NCBI GenBank assembly: GCA_020444775.1
Contig: JAGRHX010000779.1
Coordinates: forward strand, 1-7,655
Length of the DNA stretch: 7,655 nt
DNA from: Gammaproteobacteria bacterium
GTDB taxonomy: Bacteria; Pseudomonadota; Gammaproteobacteria; HK1
Direction: 5' to 3'
Position 1 is the first letter of the stretch. Each line of letters starts with the position of its first letter. Both the position numbers and the translations under genes were made by a program. Below, one piece after another: positions 1 through 5,618 of the stretch. The notes beneath the pieces were generated by a model that worked only from the letters and a program-made list of their open reading frames with translations, was not told the origin of the DNA and searched no databases.

Positions 1-646
1 TGCCCATCGACATCAGCACGCTGGCCACCACCAGGTCGATGATCAGGAACGGCAGGAACAGCAGGAAGCCGATCTGGAACGCGGTCTTCAGCTCGCTGGT
101 GACAAAGGCCGGCAGCAGGATCGAGGTGGGCACCTGCTCGACGCTGTCGACCTGCTTGTTGGCAATGTCCAGGAACAGGGCGAGATCCGACTCGCGGGTC
201 TGGTCGAGCATGAAGCGTCTGACCGGCTCGAGCGTCTTCTGCAGGGCGGTCTCGGCGTTCATCTGCTGCTGCAGGTAAGGCTCAACTCCGGCGCTGTAGG
301 CCGATTCGAACACCGGCGCCATGATGAACACCGTCAGGAACAGGGACAGACCGAGCAGGATCTGATTCGACGGTGTCTGCTGGGTACCGAGCGCCTGACG
401 CAGGATCGCCAGCACGATGATCACCCGGGTGAATGCGGTGGTCATCAACAAGAAGGCCGGCAGCATGGTCAGCACGGTCATCAGCACCAGCGCCTGCAAG
501 GTGACGCTGTAGCTCTGTCCGCCATTCTCGCCGGCCTGCACCACGATCGCCTGCAGGCCGGCACCCGGGTCGACCTGCGCGACGGCAAACCCGGGCAACA
601 TCAGCAGCGCGGCCACGAGCAGGATCCCTCGACAGCTGCTGGTCAT
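1..646 (-). CDS. fliP: Flagellar type III export gate protein FliP (3' end cut off by window edge)
   Basis: FliP is a core inner-membrane subunit of the flagellar type III export gate; with FliQ and FliR it forms the channel through which rod, hook and filament subunits pass. The reading frame starts at an ATG that overlaps the fliO stop (ATGA, 643-646) and stays open to the left edge, giving 215 residues of an expected ~245-250. Residues 1-23 are a cleavable signal peptide (hydrophobic core, AVA before Q24), as is usual for FliP. A hydrophobic segment lies at about 53-72. The family signature ILRQALGTQQTPSNQILLGL spans 81-100 and runs into a second segment ending IMAPV (to about 112). The second signature begins SELKTAFQIGFLLFLPF (184-200) and continues into a membrane segment at the edge. 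Roughly 30-35 C-terminal residues are missing because of the window, not mutation. Translational coupling to fliO is likely from the overlap. Identity is secure. Confidence 0.97.
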   Translation of the reverse strand, partial: MTSSCRGILLVAALLMLPGFAVAQVDPGAGLQAIVVQAGENGGQSYSVTLQALVLMTVLTMLPAFLLMTTAFTRVIIVLAILRQALGTQQTPSNQILLGLSLFLTVFIMAPVFESAYSAGVEPYLQQQMNAETALQKTLEPVRRFMLDQTRESDLALFLDIANKQVDSVEQVPTSILLPAFVTSELKTAFQIGFLLFLPFLIIDLVVASVLMSMG

Positions 647-1308
647 GAAGATATCCCCTGGGCCTCGAGCAGGGCACCGAAACCGCTGTCGGTGCCAGCC
701 TGTGCGTGGTCGCTTGTCGCATCGAGTCGATATAGACATGACACGCCGGCGGCGGACACCCCAAGCACCAGGCGAGCGTCGTCCGCCTGCACCACGACCA
801 CCCGCTCCTTGCCGCCCAGGGAGGTCGCGGCCAGCACCTTGAGCATCGGGTGCGAGGCGCCACGCGGCATGTTGAGCCGCTTGAGCAGACGTGCCAGAAG
901 CAGGAATCCGCCCAGCACCAGGGCCAGCATCAGCGCCGTCTGCGCGAGCTGCGTGCCGAGACCGCTGGTCGGATTGGCCAAGGCGTGGTGGGGGAAGCGT
1001 CGCGGCACGATGCCACCGGGTCGCTCGACGGCATCCACGCCGGTGTCGCCGACAACCGGCTGCGTCTCGGTGACGGCAGGGCCATTCGACGACCCGTCGG
1101 CGGCGGCCGCTGTTTCGACCCCGGCCACGGCCGGCACCGCCGGACTCTCCCCGCCGGCGGCTCCTGTTTCGACTGCCAACGAATAGGACGGGATCACAGC
1201 AAGCAACAACAGACACCAGAGCAGCCCGGTCGCCAGGCGAGTCGGGCGTGCAGACCCGCTCCGCATCCGCTGTGGCATGTTGCTGGTGGGTAGCGTGTAG
1301 ACGCTCAT
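643..1308 (-). CDS. fliO: Flagellar biosynthesis protein FliO
   Basis: FliO is a membrane protein that helps assemble or stabilise the FliP part of the flagellar export gate. This 221-residue product is longer than the enterobacterial form (about 120). Residues about 24-45 form a hydrophobic signal peptide or first membrane segment after an Arg-containing N-terminus. Residues 46-115 are an Ala/Gly/Pro/Val-rich low-complexity periplasmic stretch. Residues about 118-142 are the membrane helix, followed by a basic stop (RLLKRL). The cytoplasmic domain then carries the family hallmark LKVLAATSLGGKERVVVVQ (156-174) and VLGVSAAGVSCL (181-192). The start at 1308 lies 10 bp after the fliN stop but has only a weak ribosome site. 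In-frame ATGs at codons 11 and 15 are alternatives that would still keep the signal segment. The stop overlaps the fliP start (ATGA). Identity is strong from the C-terminal domain and position between fliN and fliP. Confidence 0.92.
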   Translation of the reverse strand: MSVYTLPTSNMPQRMRSGSARPTRLATGLLWCLLLLAVIPSYSLAVETGAAGGESPAVPAVAGVETAAAADGSSNGPAVTETQPVVGDTGVDAVERPGGIVPRRFPHHALANPTSGLGTQLAQTALMLALVLGGFLLLARLLKRLNMPRGASHPMLKVLAATSLGGKERVVVVQADDARLVLGVSAAGVSCLYRLDATSDHAQAGTDSGFGALLEAQGISS

Positions 1309-1318
1309 GCCGTATCGC

Positions 1319-1654
1319 TCAGCCGCCGCTAGCGGGGCTTATGACTTCGGTCATGCGGATACCGAAGTTGTCATCGATCACGACCACCTCACCACGCGCG
1401 ATCAAGGTACCGTTGACGAGCACGTCCATCGGCTCATCGACCATCCTGTTCAGCTCGACCACCGAGCCGGGTCCGAGCGCGAGCAGCTCGGCAAGACTCA
1501 TGCGGGTTCGGCCCAGCTCAATCGAGATGGTGACGGGTATGTCCTTGAGGACGGAGAAGGCTTCCATGTTGCCGCCGATCAAGGCCGCCGGATTGAGGCC
1601 AGCCTCGGGTGTGTTTCCTGCCTGCATCGAAGTAGGGTCCCCGCTCATCTGCAT
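1319..1654 (-). CDS. fliN: Flagellar motor switch protein FliN
   Basis: FliN forms the lower part of the cytoplasmic C-ring, where it sets rotation direction with FliM and FliG and also docks the FliH-FliI export ATPase. The 111-residue product has a short variable N-terminus (1-30) followed by a complete SpoA/FliN C-terminal domain (about 33-107). Family motifs are clear: VTISIELGRTRMSLAELLAL (41-60), GPGSVVELNR (61-70), EPMDVLVNGTLIARGEVVVI (74-93) and DNFGIRMTEVISP (95-107). It is somewhat shorter than the E. coli protein (137) only in the N-terminal tail. Two starts are plausible: ATG at 1654 (AAGGA only 4 nt upstream) or ATG at 1648 (codon 3, AAGGA 10 nt upstream); they differ by two residues. 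It follows fliM by 42 bp and precedes fliO by 10 bp in the same operon. Confidence 0.97.
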   Translation of the reverse strand: MQMSGDPTSMQAGNTPEAGLNPAALIGGNMEAFSVLKDIPVTISIELGRTRMSLAELLALGPGSVVELNRMVDEPMDVLVNGTLIARGEVVVIDDNFGIRMTEVISPASGG

Positions 1655-1696
1655 GGAATCCTTTTCTGGTTCGTTTGTTGCTCTTCAAGCTGCATG

Positions 1697-2788
1697 TCAG
1701 CGACCTACGAGCGCACGCGCGGATCGATAGGGCGCGGTGACGGTCGCCGCGGCAGCGCCGCCAGAGACGCCGGCAGTGCCTTCGAACACCGGCTTGTCCT
1801 CGGCCAGCAGCACGACTGAGTCACGCCGCCTGATCGGAATGAAGTCCCCGGCCTTGAGACTCATGAGGTCGGAAAGCGGCACGCTGATCTCGGCGAGCAC
1901 ACCACGCACGTCCACATAGGCATCCATGACCCGCTCGCCCAATGCCTGACGCCACTGTGCGTCGCTGGCCAGCGCGTCCGCGCCGCCGCCCGTGACCAGC
2001 AGCGGCCGAAGCTCGTCCAGGACCGCATACGGCATGGCGATGTGCAGCTCGCCCCGGGCCACGTCGTTGGTAATCTGGAACTTGGTGACCACCAGAATCT
2101 CGTCCAGCTTCAGCCCGGGCGCGAAGGACAGACAGCGGGTGTCCTGGACCTGGCCGATCTGCAGGTCCACGACCGGCGACCAGGCGGTGCGCAGACACCC
2201 GAGGGCATCGGCGACCATGCGGTCGATGATGCGCTGCTCCGCGGGGCTGAAATCGCGGTCCGGAATGACGTCTGGCGGACGCCCGTTGCCGCCGTAGTAG
2301 CCGTCCACCAGCATGAACACCAACGCCGCTTCGAGCGTGACCAGGGCAACGCCGTCACGCCCGGGCAACGCGGCACAATGGGTGCTGGCCGGCAACGGCA
2401 GACTGTTGCGATAGTCGATGAGCTTGCTCATCAGCACGTCGGCCGTGGCAATCTGCACCGGTCGTCGCATCAGTCGATTGACCGCGGCCTGAAAACCCAG
2501 ACCAAGTCGCTCGTTGACTGATTCAAGACCCGGCAAGCGAACCGACAGCACGTGAGCCGGATCGCGAAAATCGTAGCTGCGCAACCCGCCCGCCAGACGT
2601 TCCTCGGGGTCACCTTCAGCGGTGCTCTCACGCAAGGCGTCCAGCTCGGCCTCGCTCAGCAGCTGCTCGTCGCCGGTGTCCTCGGCATGCTGCCCGGAAT
2701 CTTCTGGCTGCTCGGTCTCGGCCGCGGACCCGGCCTCACCATCCTCGCCGTCCACCTCGGCCTGGAGCTGTTCTTCGTCTTCAGCCAT
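1697..2788 (-). CDS. fliM: Flagellar motor switch protein FliM, with acidic N-terminal extension
   Basis: FliM is the C-ring subunit that binds phosphorylated CheY and passes the switching signal to FliG. The product is 363 residues, about 30-40 longer than usual. Residues 1-42 are an unusual acidic leader (17 Asp/Glu, no Lys/Arg). The CheY-binding peptide follows as LLSEAELDALRES (43-55), corresponding to the usual LSQxEIDALL with Arg53 in place of the last Leu. SYDFRDPAHV (71-80) is the normal FliM entry motif. The middle, CheC-like domain spans about 75-260 and carries GGNGR (166-170) and FSPAEQRI (180-187). The C-terminal SpoA-like domain, which pairs with FliN, spans about 285-350 with LKAGDFIPI (311-319). 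The start is supported by an AGGAG site placed 7 nt upstream and overlapping the fliL stop, so the long N-terminus is not a mis-called start. fliM sits 10 bp after fliL. Confidence 0.96.
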   Translation of the reverse strand: MAEDEEQLQAEVDGEDGEAGSAAETEQPEDSGQHAEDTGDEQLLSEAELDALRESTAEGDPEERLAGGLRSYDFRDPAHVLSVRLPGLESVNERLGLGFQAAVNRLMRRPVQIATADVLMSKLIDYRNSLPLPASTHCAALPGRDGVALVTLEAALVFMLVDGYYGGNGRPPDVIPDRDFSPAEQRIIDRMVADALGCLRTAWSPVVDLQIGQVQDTRCLSFAPGLKLDEILVVTKFQITNDVARGELHIAMPYAVLDELRPLLVTGGGADALASDAQWRQALGERVMDAYVDVRGVLAEISVPLSDLMSLKAGDFIPIRRRDSVVLLAEDKPVFEGTAGVSGGAAAATVTAPYRSARALVGR

Positions 2789-2795
2789 GGCGACG

Positions 2796-2801
2796 CTCCT
2801 A
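2796..2801 (-). promoter_or_regulatory. Ribosome binding site of fliM overlapping the fliL stop codon
   Basis: On the minus strand TAGGAG combines the fliL stop codon (TAG, 2801-2799) with an AGGAG Shine-Dalgarno sequence, 7 nt before the fliM ATG at 2788. It supports this fliM start, hence the acidic extension, and implies translational coupling of fliL and fliM. Confidence 0.8.
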
Positions 2802-3257
2802 TTGCATCACCAGCTTGGTCACGAACAGGTCCTCGACGCTTTCCTTGCCTTCCTGCGTGGTGAGTGTCTCCTTGATGATGGCCAGCGCCTCCTTGCGCAA
2901 GGCGTCCTTGCCCTCCGGTGTCATCAGGTCCTCGCCGTCGCGTCCGCTGAGCTTCAACAGGATGTTGTTCTGAATCGCTGGTGCATGCTGCTCCAACGCC
3001 GTGATCTCCTCGGGACTCCGGGTCAAGATGCTGAAGCTGACCTGCATGTAGCGGGTTTTTCCCTTGGGTCCCACGAAGTTCATCGTGAAGTCCTTGAGCT
3101 CGTGGTAGAGCGGTGGTGGCGGTGGTGCTGCCGCGGCCACCGCTTCTTGCGGCGGTGGCGCGCCACCGTTCGCCCCTCCCATCAGGATCATGGTCACCAG
3201 ACCGGAGGTCGATGCCAGGGCAATCGCGCCCAAAATGAACGGAAGTAACTTCTTCAT
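2799..3257 (-). CDS. fliL: Flagellar basal body-associated protein FliL
   Basis: FliL is a single-pass inner-membrane protein that surrounds the MotAB stator and supports torque, especially under load. The 152-residue length matches the family (E. coli about 154). Residues 1-4 (MKKL) are cytoplasmic and positively charged. Residues 5-27 form the membrane anchor. Residues 28-50 are a Gly/Ala/Pro-rich periplasmic linker with a run of five prolines. The globular domain follows from about residue 51, including LYHELKDFTMNFVGPKGKTR (50-69) and YMQVSFSILTRSPEEI (70-85). It ends in the typical amphipathic tail VEDLFVTKLVMQ (141-152), whose final VMQ is a FliL hallmark. The ATG at 3257 has a GAGGA site 9 nt upstream. 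It is the first gene of the unit fliL-M-N-O-P and lies about 283 nt downstream of the predicted start site of a sigma-54 promoter. Confidence 0.96.
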   Translation of the reverse strand: MKKLLPFILGAIALASTSGLVTMILMGGANGGAPPPQEAVAAAAPPPPPLYHELKDFTMNFVGPKGKTRYMQVSFSILTRSPEEITALEQHAPAIQNNILLKLSGRDGEDLMTPEGKDALRKEALAIIKETLTTQEGKESVEDLFVTKLVMQ

Positions 3258-3266
3258 CGAGATGCG

Positions 3267-3271
3267 TCCTC
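3267..3271 (-). promoter_or_regulatory. Ribosome binding site of fliL
   Basis: Minus-strand GAGGA lies 9 nt before the ATG at 3257 and fixes the fliL start just before the membrane anchor. Confidence 0.7.
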
Positions 3272-3300
3272 AGCCCTCACCGATAGTTGGCGGTTGGTTG

Positions 3301-3318
3301 GCGGTCCGGTTCGACCGC
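3301..3318. repeat. Inverted repeat (6-bp stem, 6-nt loop) in the fliL leader
   Basis: GCGGTC (3301-3306) and GACCGC (3313-3318) are perfect complements separated by CGGTTC. In the transcript this could form a GC-rich hairpin about 44 nt before the fliL start codon. There is no U-run, so it is not a typical terminator. Confidence 0.5.
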
Positions 3319-3363
3319 ATCCAAGCTCTGGCGAGCCCTGGTGGGCACGGTAGGACTCGAGCG

Positions 3364-3380
3364 GCTCGAACGGTTCGAGC
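3364..3380. repeat. 17-bp palindrome in the fliL leader
   Basis: GCTCGAAC and GTTCGAGC are perfect inverted 8-mers around one central G (3372). As DNA it resembles a dimeric protein-binding site; as RNA it would fold as a 6-bp stem with a 5-nt loop. It lies about 160-177 bp downstream of the predicted start site. No regulator could be assigned. Confidence 0.55.
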
Positions 3381-3550
3381 GACTGGAGCACCAGATGGCA
3401 TCGTCAGCGATGCGCGGTTGCCCGAGATGGATGGGTCGGGGCAGCGCCGGAGCGCGCTGTGCCACGATTTGCCTGGCGCTGCCCGTGTGGCGTCCGAACG
3501 GCCAGCAACGGGCAGTCGGGTCACGCCAGCCGCGACCGGCAACCGGAAGT

Positions 3551-3566
3551 AGCAACCGGCGTGCCA
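3551..3566 (-). promoter_or_regulatory. Sigma-54 (RpoN) promoter for fliLMNOP
   Basis: The minus strand reads TGGCACGCCGGTTGCT, an exact match to the sigma-54 consensus TGGCACG-N4-TTGCW with the required GG-N10-GC spacing (GG at 3565-3564, GC at 3553-3552). It points toward fliL and predicts a start near 3540. Sigma-54 promoters need an AAA+ activator; in polar flagellates this is a FleQ/FlrA- or FleR/FlrC-type protein, none of which is encoded in the window. It lies in the only long non-coding gap of the cluster, which supports a real function. Confidence 0.85.
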
Positions 3567-3584
3567 GCGCACAGCGGCGCTGGC
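3563..3584. repeat. 8-bp inverted repeat overlapping the -24 element
   Basis: GCCAGCGC (3563-3570) and GCGCTGGC (3577-3584) are perfect complements around a 6-nt spacer. The promoter-proximal arm includes the TGGC of the sigma-54 -24 box. It could be an operator controlling promoter access, or a hairpin in read-through transcripts from fliK. Function is inferred only. Confidence 0.5.
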
Positions 3585-3600
3585 CGAGCGTCTGGATTTC

Positions 3601-3641
3601 CCGTATCGACTCGATGCCGACCTGTGCTACTGTGGATACGG
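3601..3641. repeat. Inverted 7-mers upstream of the sigma-54 promoter, possible activator sites
   Basis: CCGTATC (3601-3607) and GATACGG (3635-3641) are perfect inverted copies with 27 bp between them, centres 34 bp apart (about three helical turns). They lie at roughly -61 to -101 from the predicted start, a plausible place for upstream activating sequences. A smaller palindrome, ATCGA-C-TCGAT, lies at 3605-3615. The pattern could arise by chance and matches no regulator consensus that I can name. Confidence 0.3.
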
Positions 3642-4092
3642 ATTCTTGACATGACCTCGAGCACCGCCGGGAATTGGCGTGCAAGCGATTGCCACGCTTG
3701 GAGTTTTTCTCATCGCCCGCGGTCGTTGGCGGGACCCGGCGGACGGCCCGGACGGTTTCGAGATCGATCCTGATCGGGATCTTGACGCTCCGCCCGCGGC
3801 GCTGAAGACAGCGCCAAGAAACTGGCTGTCGGACCTCGATCACAGTCGGATGGATGACGGCAAGCTGAAACGCAGGCCGCGAGCGGTCGAGAGCCGTTTG
3901 CTGTCCGGGAGGGATCGTGGTGGAGGCGGTGCTCGACGCTCAGTCCGGACAGCGCGAGCTCAGGGGAGGCAGGTGATCGATACGCCGCTCGAGACTGCGC
4001 GGCGGCCTACCGGTGTAGCGGTGGCGTTCCGGCCACGCGCTGACGCCGTTCGCAGATCGAGCGGCGGCCACGAGCCGTAGCCGCTGCTCATG

Positions 4093-4113
4093 GTCTTCGG
4101 CGTAGGCGAAGAC
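4093..4113 (-). terminator. Hairpin shortly after fliK, possible weak terminator
   Basis: GTCTTCG (4093-4099) and CGAAGAC (4107-4113) form a perfect 7-bp stem with a 7-nt loop, starting 26 bp past the fliK stop. No T-run follows on the minus strand, so intrinsic termination is doubtful; it could protect a 3' end or pause polymerase. Confidence 0.3.
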
Positions 4114-4139
4114 TCGAATTCGGAGATCAGGCTGGCGGC

Positions 4140-5465
4140 TCAGGCGAAAGCGTCTATCAGCCCGCTGCCGGTAACCCGCACCGGGCCGACACGCAGGCCA
4201 GCGTCCCTATCGTCGGCGCTGCGAGCGGCGTCATCCGACCAGCCCGCGGTCCCACGCATCGCTTGATCCCGACCGGCTTGCGCCCCCGCTCCACCATCGT
4301 CACGCTGTGCGAAGCCGGCATTGCCCGCGCCCGGATCGCTGATGTCGGCGCGGCTCAGCTCCAGGCCGTTGCCGGCGAGCATCTCGCGTAACCTGGGCAG
4401 GGCGGCCTCCAGCGCTTCACGGGTCGCCGCGTGCTGGGCCGCGAAGTGAACGCTCGCCTGGTCGTCCTTGACCGAGATCTCGACGTTGATCGGACCAAGG
4501 TCGGCGGGTTTGAGCTGGATGACGGCACGCTTGCCGGCCTGACCATTCAGCCACAGCACACGATTGGCCAGTCCGTCCTGCCAGGCGTCAGTGCCGACCG
4601 AAGGCTCGAGGCTGAGACCATGTGGGTTCTGCGCGCTACCGGGGGCGACGCTCGGCAACGGACCCGGCTGAGCCACCGTGCTGCCATGACGCAGCCCAGC
4701 GCCCGGCTGCAGCGTCGCCGATTCACCGATCGCCGTCTGCTGCGCCCCGGTCTGCACCTCACGCAACACCTGGCGCTCCAGCGCCACGTCCTCGTGGACC
4801 CGCCGCAGGACCGCGGAATCGAGCAACGCCGCGGGACTCGCGCCCGGGTCCGTGCCCTCGCCGCTGGCCGCGGCCGTCGATACGCGGTCCGCGACCAGAG
4901 CGCTGCTCGTCGTCGCGGTACGCGCGCCGTGCCCATTGTCGAACCCGACGGCGGAGCGCTCGTCATCACCGGTCGGCTTCATCGCCAGCGCCGACGCCTG
5001 GACCACGCCATTCATGGGGGCGCCGACCACCGGCAGGATCTCGGGCTGCGCATCCGACGGCAGCGGCTCCAGGTCGACGAGCAGCGACACGCTGTCGCTG
5101 CCAGCGCCGTCCGCTGCCTCGTCCAACGGCAGCAGCTCGACCTCGATCAAGGCATCGTTGCTCGGCAGACCCTCATCGACCTCGATACGGGTGTGCTCCG
5201 GCCAGCGCAGGTAGCTGGCGCGCAGCTTGAAGGCGTCGCCGAGCAGCTCGCCGGCAACGCCCTCGACGGGCTCGCCCGTCGCGGCGGCCGCTGCGGTCTT
5301 CGAGCCAGCGCTGCTGGTGGTCGCTGCCTCGCCTTCCAGCTGACCATCGAGCACACTGGCGAAGCGATCCGCACCCTCCGCGTCCGCACCCCGCGCCGCC
5401 CCCGTACTGGTGCTCGCGGTCGAGACCGGGAGACCGGATTTCACCCCGGAGATATCGCTGCTCAT
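4140..5465 (-). CDS. fliK: Flagellar hook-length control protein FliK
   Basis: FliK is a secreted ruler that measures the hook and, through its C-terminal domain acting on FlhB, switches export from hook to filament subunits. The product has 441 residues, close to the usual 400-ish. The N-terminal two thirds (1-285) are low-complexity Ala/Ser/Gly/Thr-rich sequence, as is typical for the stretchable ruler part. The conserved Flg_hook domain spans about 293-375 and carries WQDGLANRVLWL (295-306), LKPADLGPINVEISV (318-332), the helix ATREALEAALPRLREML (347-363), and GLELSRADIS (367-376). The tail ends GLIDAFA, resembling the usual gammaproteobacterial GLVDxY ending. The ATG at 5465 has a GAGGAA site 9 nt upstream. 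It is separated from fliJ by 153 bp and from fliL by 882 bp, so it may be the last gene of the upstream unit. Identity is firm from the C-terminal domain; the N-terminus would not be recognised on its own. Confidence 0.95.
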   Translation of the reverse strand: MSSDISGVKSGLPVSTASTSTGAARGADAEGADRFASVLDGQLEGEAATTSSAGSKTAAAAATGEPVEGVAGELLGDAFKLRASYLRWPEHTRIEVDEGLPSNDALIEVELLPLDEAADGAGSDSVSLLVDLEPLPSDAQPEILPVVGAPMNGVVQASALAMKPTGDDERSAVGFDNGHGARTATTSSALVADRVSTAAASGEGTDPGASPAALLDSAVLRRVHEDVALERQVLREVQTGAQQTAIGESATLQPGAGLRHGSTVAQPGPLPSVAPGSAQNPHGLSLEPSVGTDAWQDGLANRVLWLNGQAGKRAVIQLKPADLGPINVEISVKDDQASVHFAAQHAATREALEAALPRLREMLAGNGLELSRADISDPGAGNAGFAQRDDGGAGAQAGRDQAMRGTAGWSDDAARSADDRDAGLRVGPVRVTGSGLIDAFA

Positions 5466-5474
5466 CGTTGCGTC

Positions 5475-5480
5475 TTCCTC
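5475..5480 (-). promoter_or_regulatory. Ribosome binding site of fliK
   Basis: Minus-strand GAGGAA lies 9 nt before the ATG at 5465. It decides the start in an otherwise ambiguous low-complexity N-terminus. Confidence 0.75.
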
Positions 5481-5592
5481 GGTTGCTGCGAAGCGCCGCG
5501 TTCAGCGCTGTCGCTGTGTCCTCAACGCCCTGCCAGACCGCGGCGCTGCTCCGGAGTCATCCCCCGGGTGTCTCGATCTCGGCCTCGCGCCG

Positions 5593-5618
5593 CTGATTCA
5601 CTTAATGGATGGAATCAG
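5593..5618 (-). repeat. Inverted repeat directly after the fliJ stop
   Basis: CTGATTC (5593-5599) and GAATCAG (5612-5618) are perfect 7-bp complements around a 12-nt loop, abutting the fliJ stop codon (5621-5619). In RNA it would be a modest stem-loop at the fliJ-fliK junction, possibly affecting processing or read-through into fliK. There is no T-run, so a terminator call is not supported. Confidence 0.4.

Larger units (their letters stand above)
3258..3540 (-). other. Predicted long 5' leader of the fliL operon
   Basis: If transcription starts 12 bp after the -12 GC of the sigma-54 promoter, near 3540, the fliL message has about 283 untranslated bases. No convincing gene is present here: the frames that stay open give compositionally odd, Arg/Ser/Pro-rich peptides without a good ribosome site. 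The leader holds two perfect short hairpins, at 3301-3318 and 3364-3380. The leader boundaries are inferred; the emptiness and hairpins are read directly. Confidence 0.5.
3585..4139. other. Non-coding part of the fliK-fliL gap
   Basis: This stretch of about 555 bp downstream of fliK and upstream of the promoter region shows no gene that I would defend. Open frames exist on both strands, as expected in GC-rich DNA, but their products are Arg/Pro/Ser-rich, lack recognisable motifs and have no convincing ribosome site. It contains the inverted 7-mers listed above, a hairpin at 4093-4113 just after fliK, and a near-miss sigma-54-like sequence at 3680-3694 with spacing one base short. No RNA gene was recognised. 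Confidence 0.5.

Noticed and set aside
282..863. Minus-strand open frame overlapping the fliO-fliP junction
   Set aside because: It is out of frame with both clear flagellar genes; fliP reads through here without stops and matches its family.
1326..1335. 10-bp palindrome CCGCTAGCGG near the end of fliN
   Set aside because: Lies inside coding sequence, short and expected by chance in GC-rich DNA.
3601..3640. Plus-strand sigma-70-like pair TCGACT-N16-TACTGT
   Set aside because: Weak match, no gene downstream on that strand that I accept.
3680..3694. Second sigma-54-like sequence on the minus strand, TGGCA-ATCGC-TTGCA
   Set aside because: GG and GC are separated by 9 rather than the required 10 bases. 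The bases are also part of a small palindrome (GCAA-GCGA-TTGC), which may explain the resemblance.
3277..3843. Minus-strand open frame of 188 residues upstream of fliL
   Set aside because: It runs through the consensus sigma-54 promoter and its repeats, is Arg/Ser-rich with no family resemblance, and ends just before fliL without a good start.
3679..4080. Plus-strand open frame of 133 residues starting at GTG in the fliK-fliL gap
   Set aside because: No ribosome site, no recognisable motif, Arg/Gly-rich second half, and third-base G/C use that looks lower than in the flanking genes. Most likely chance.
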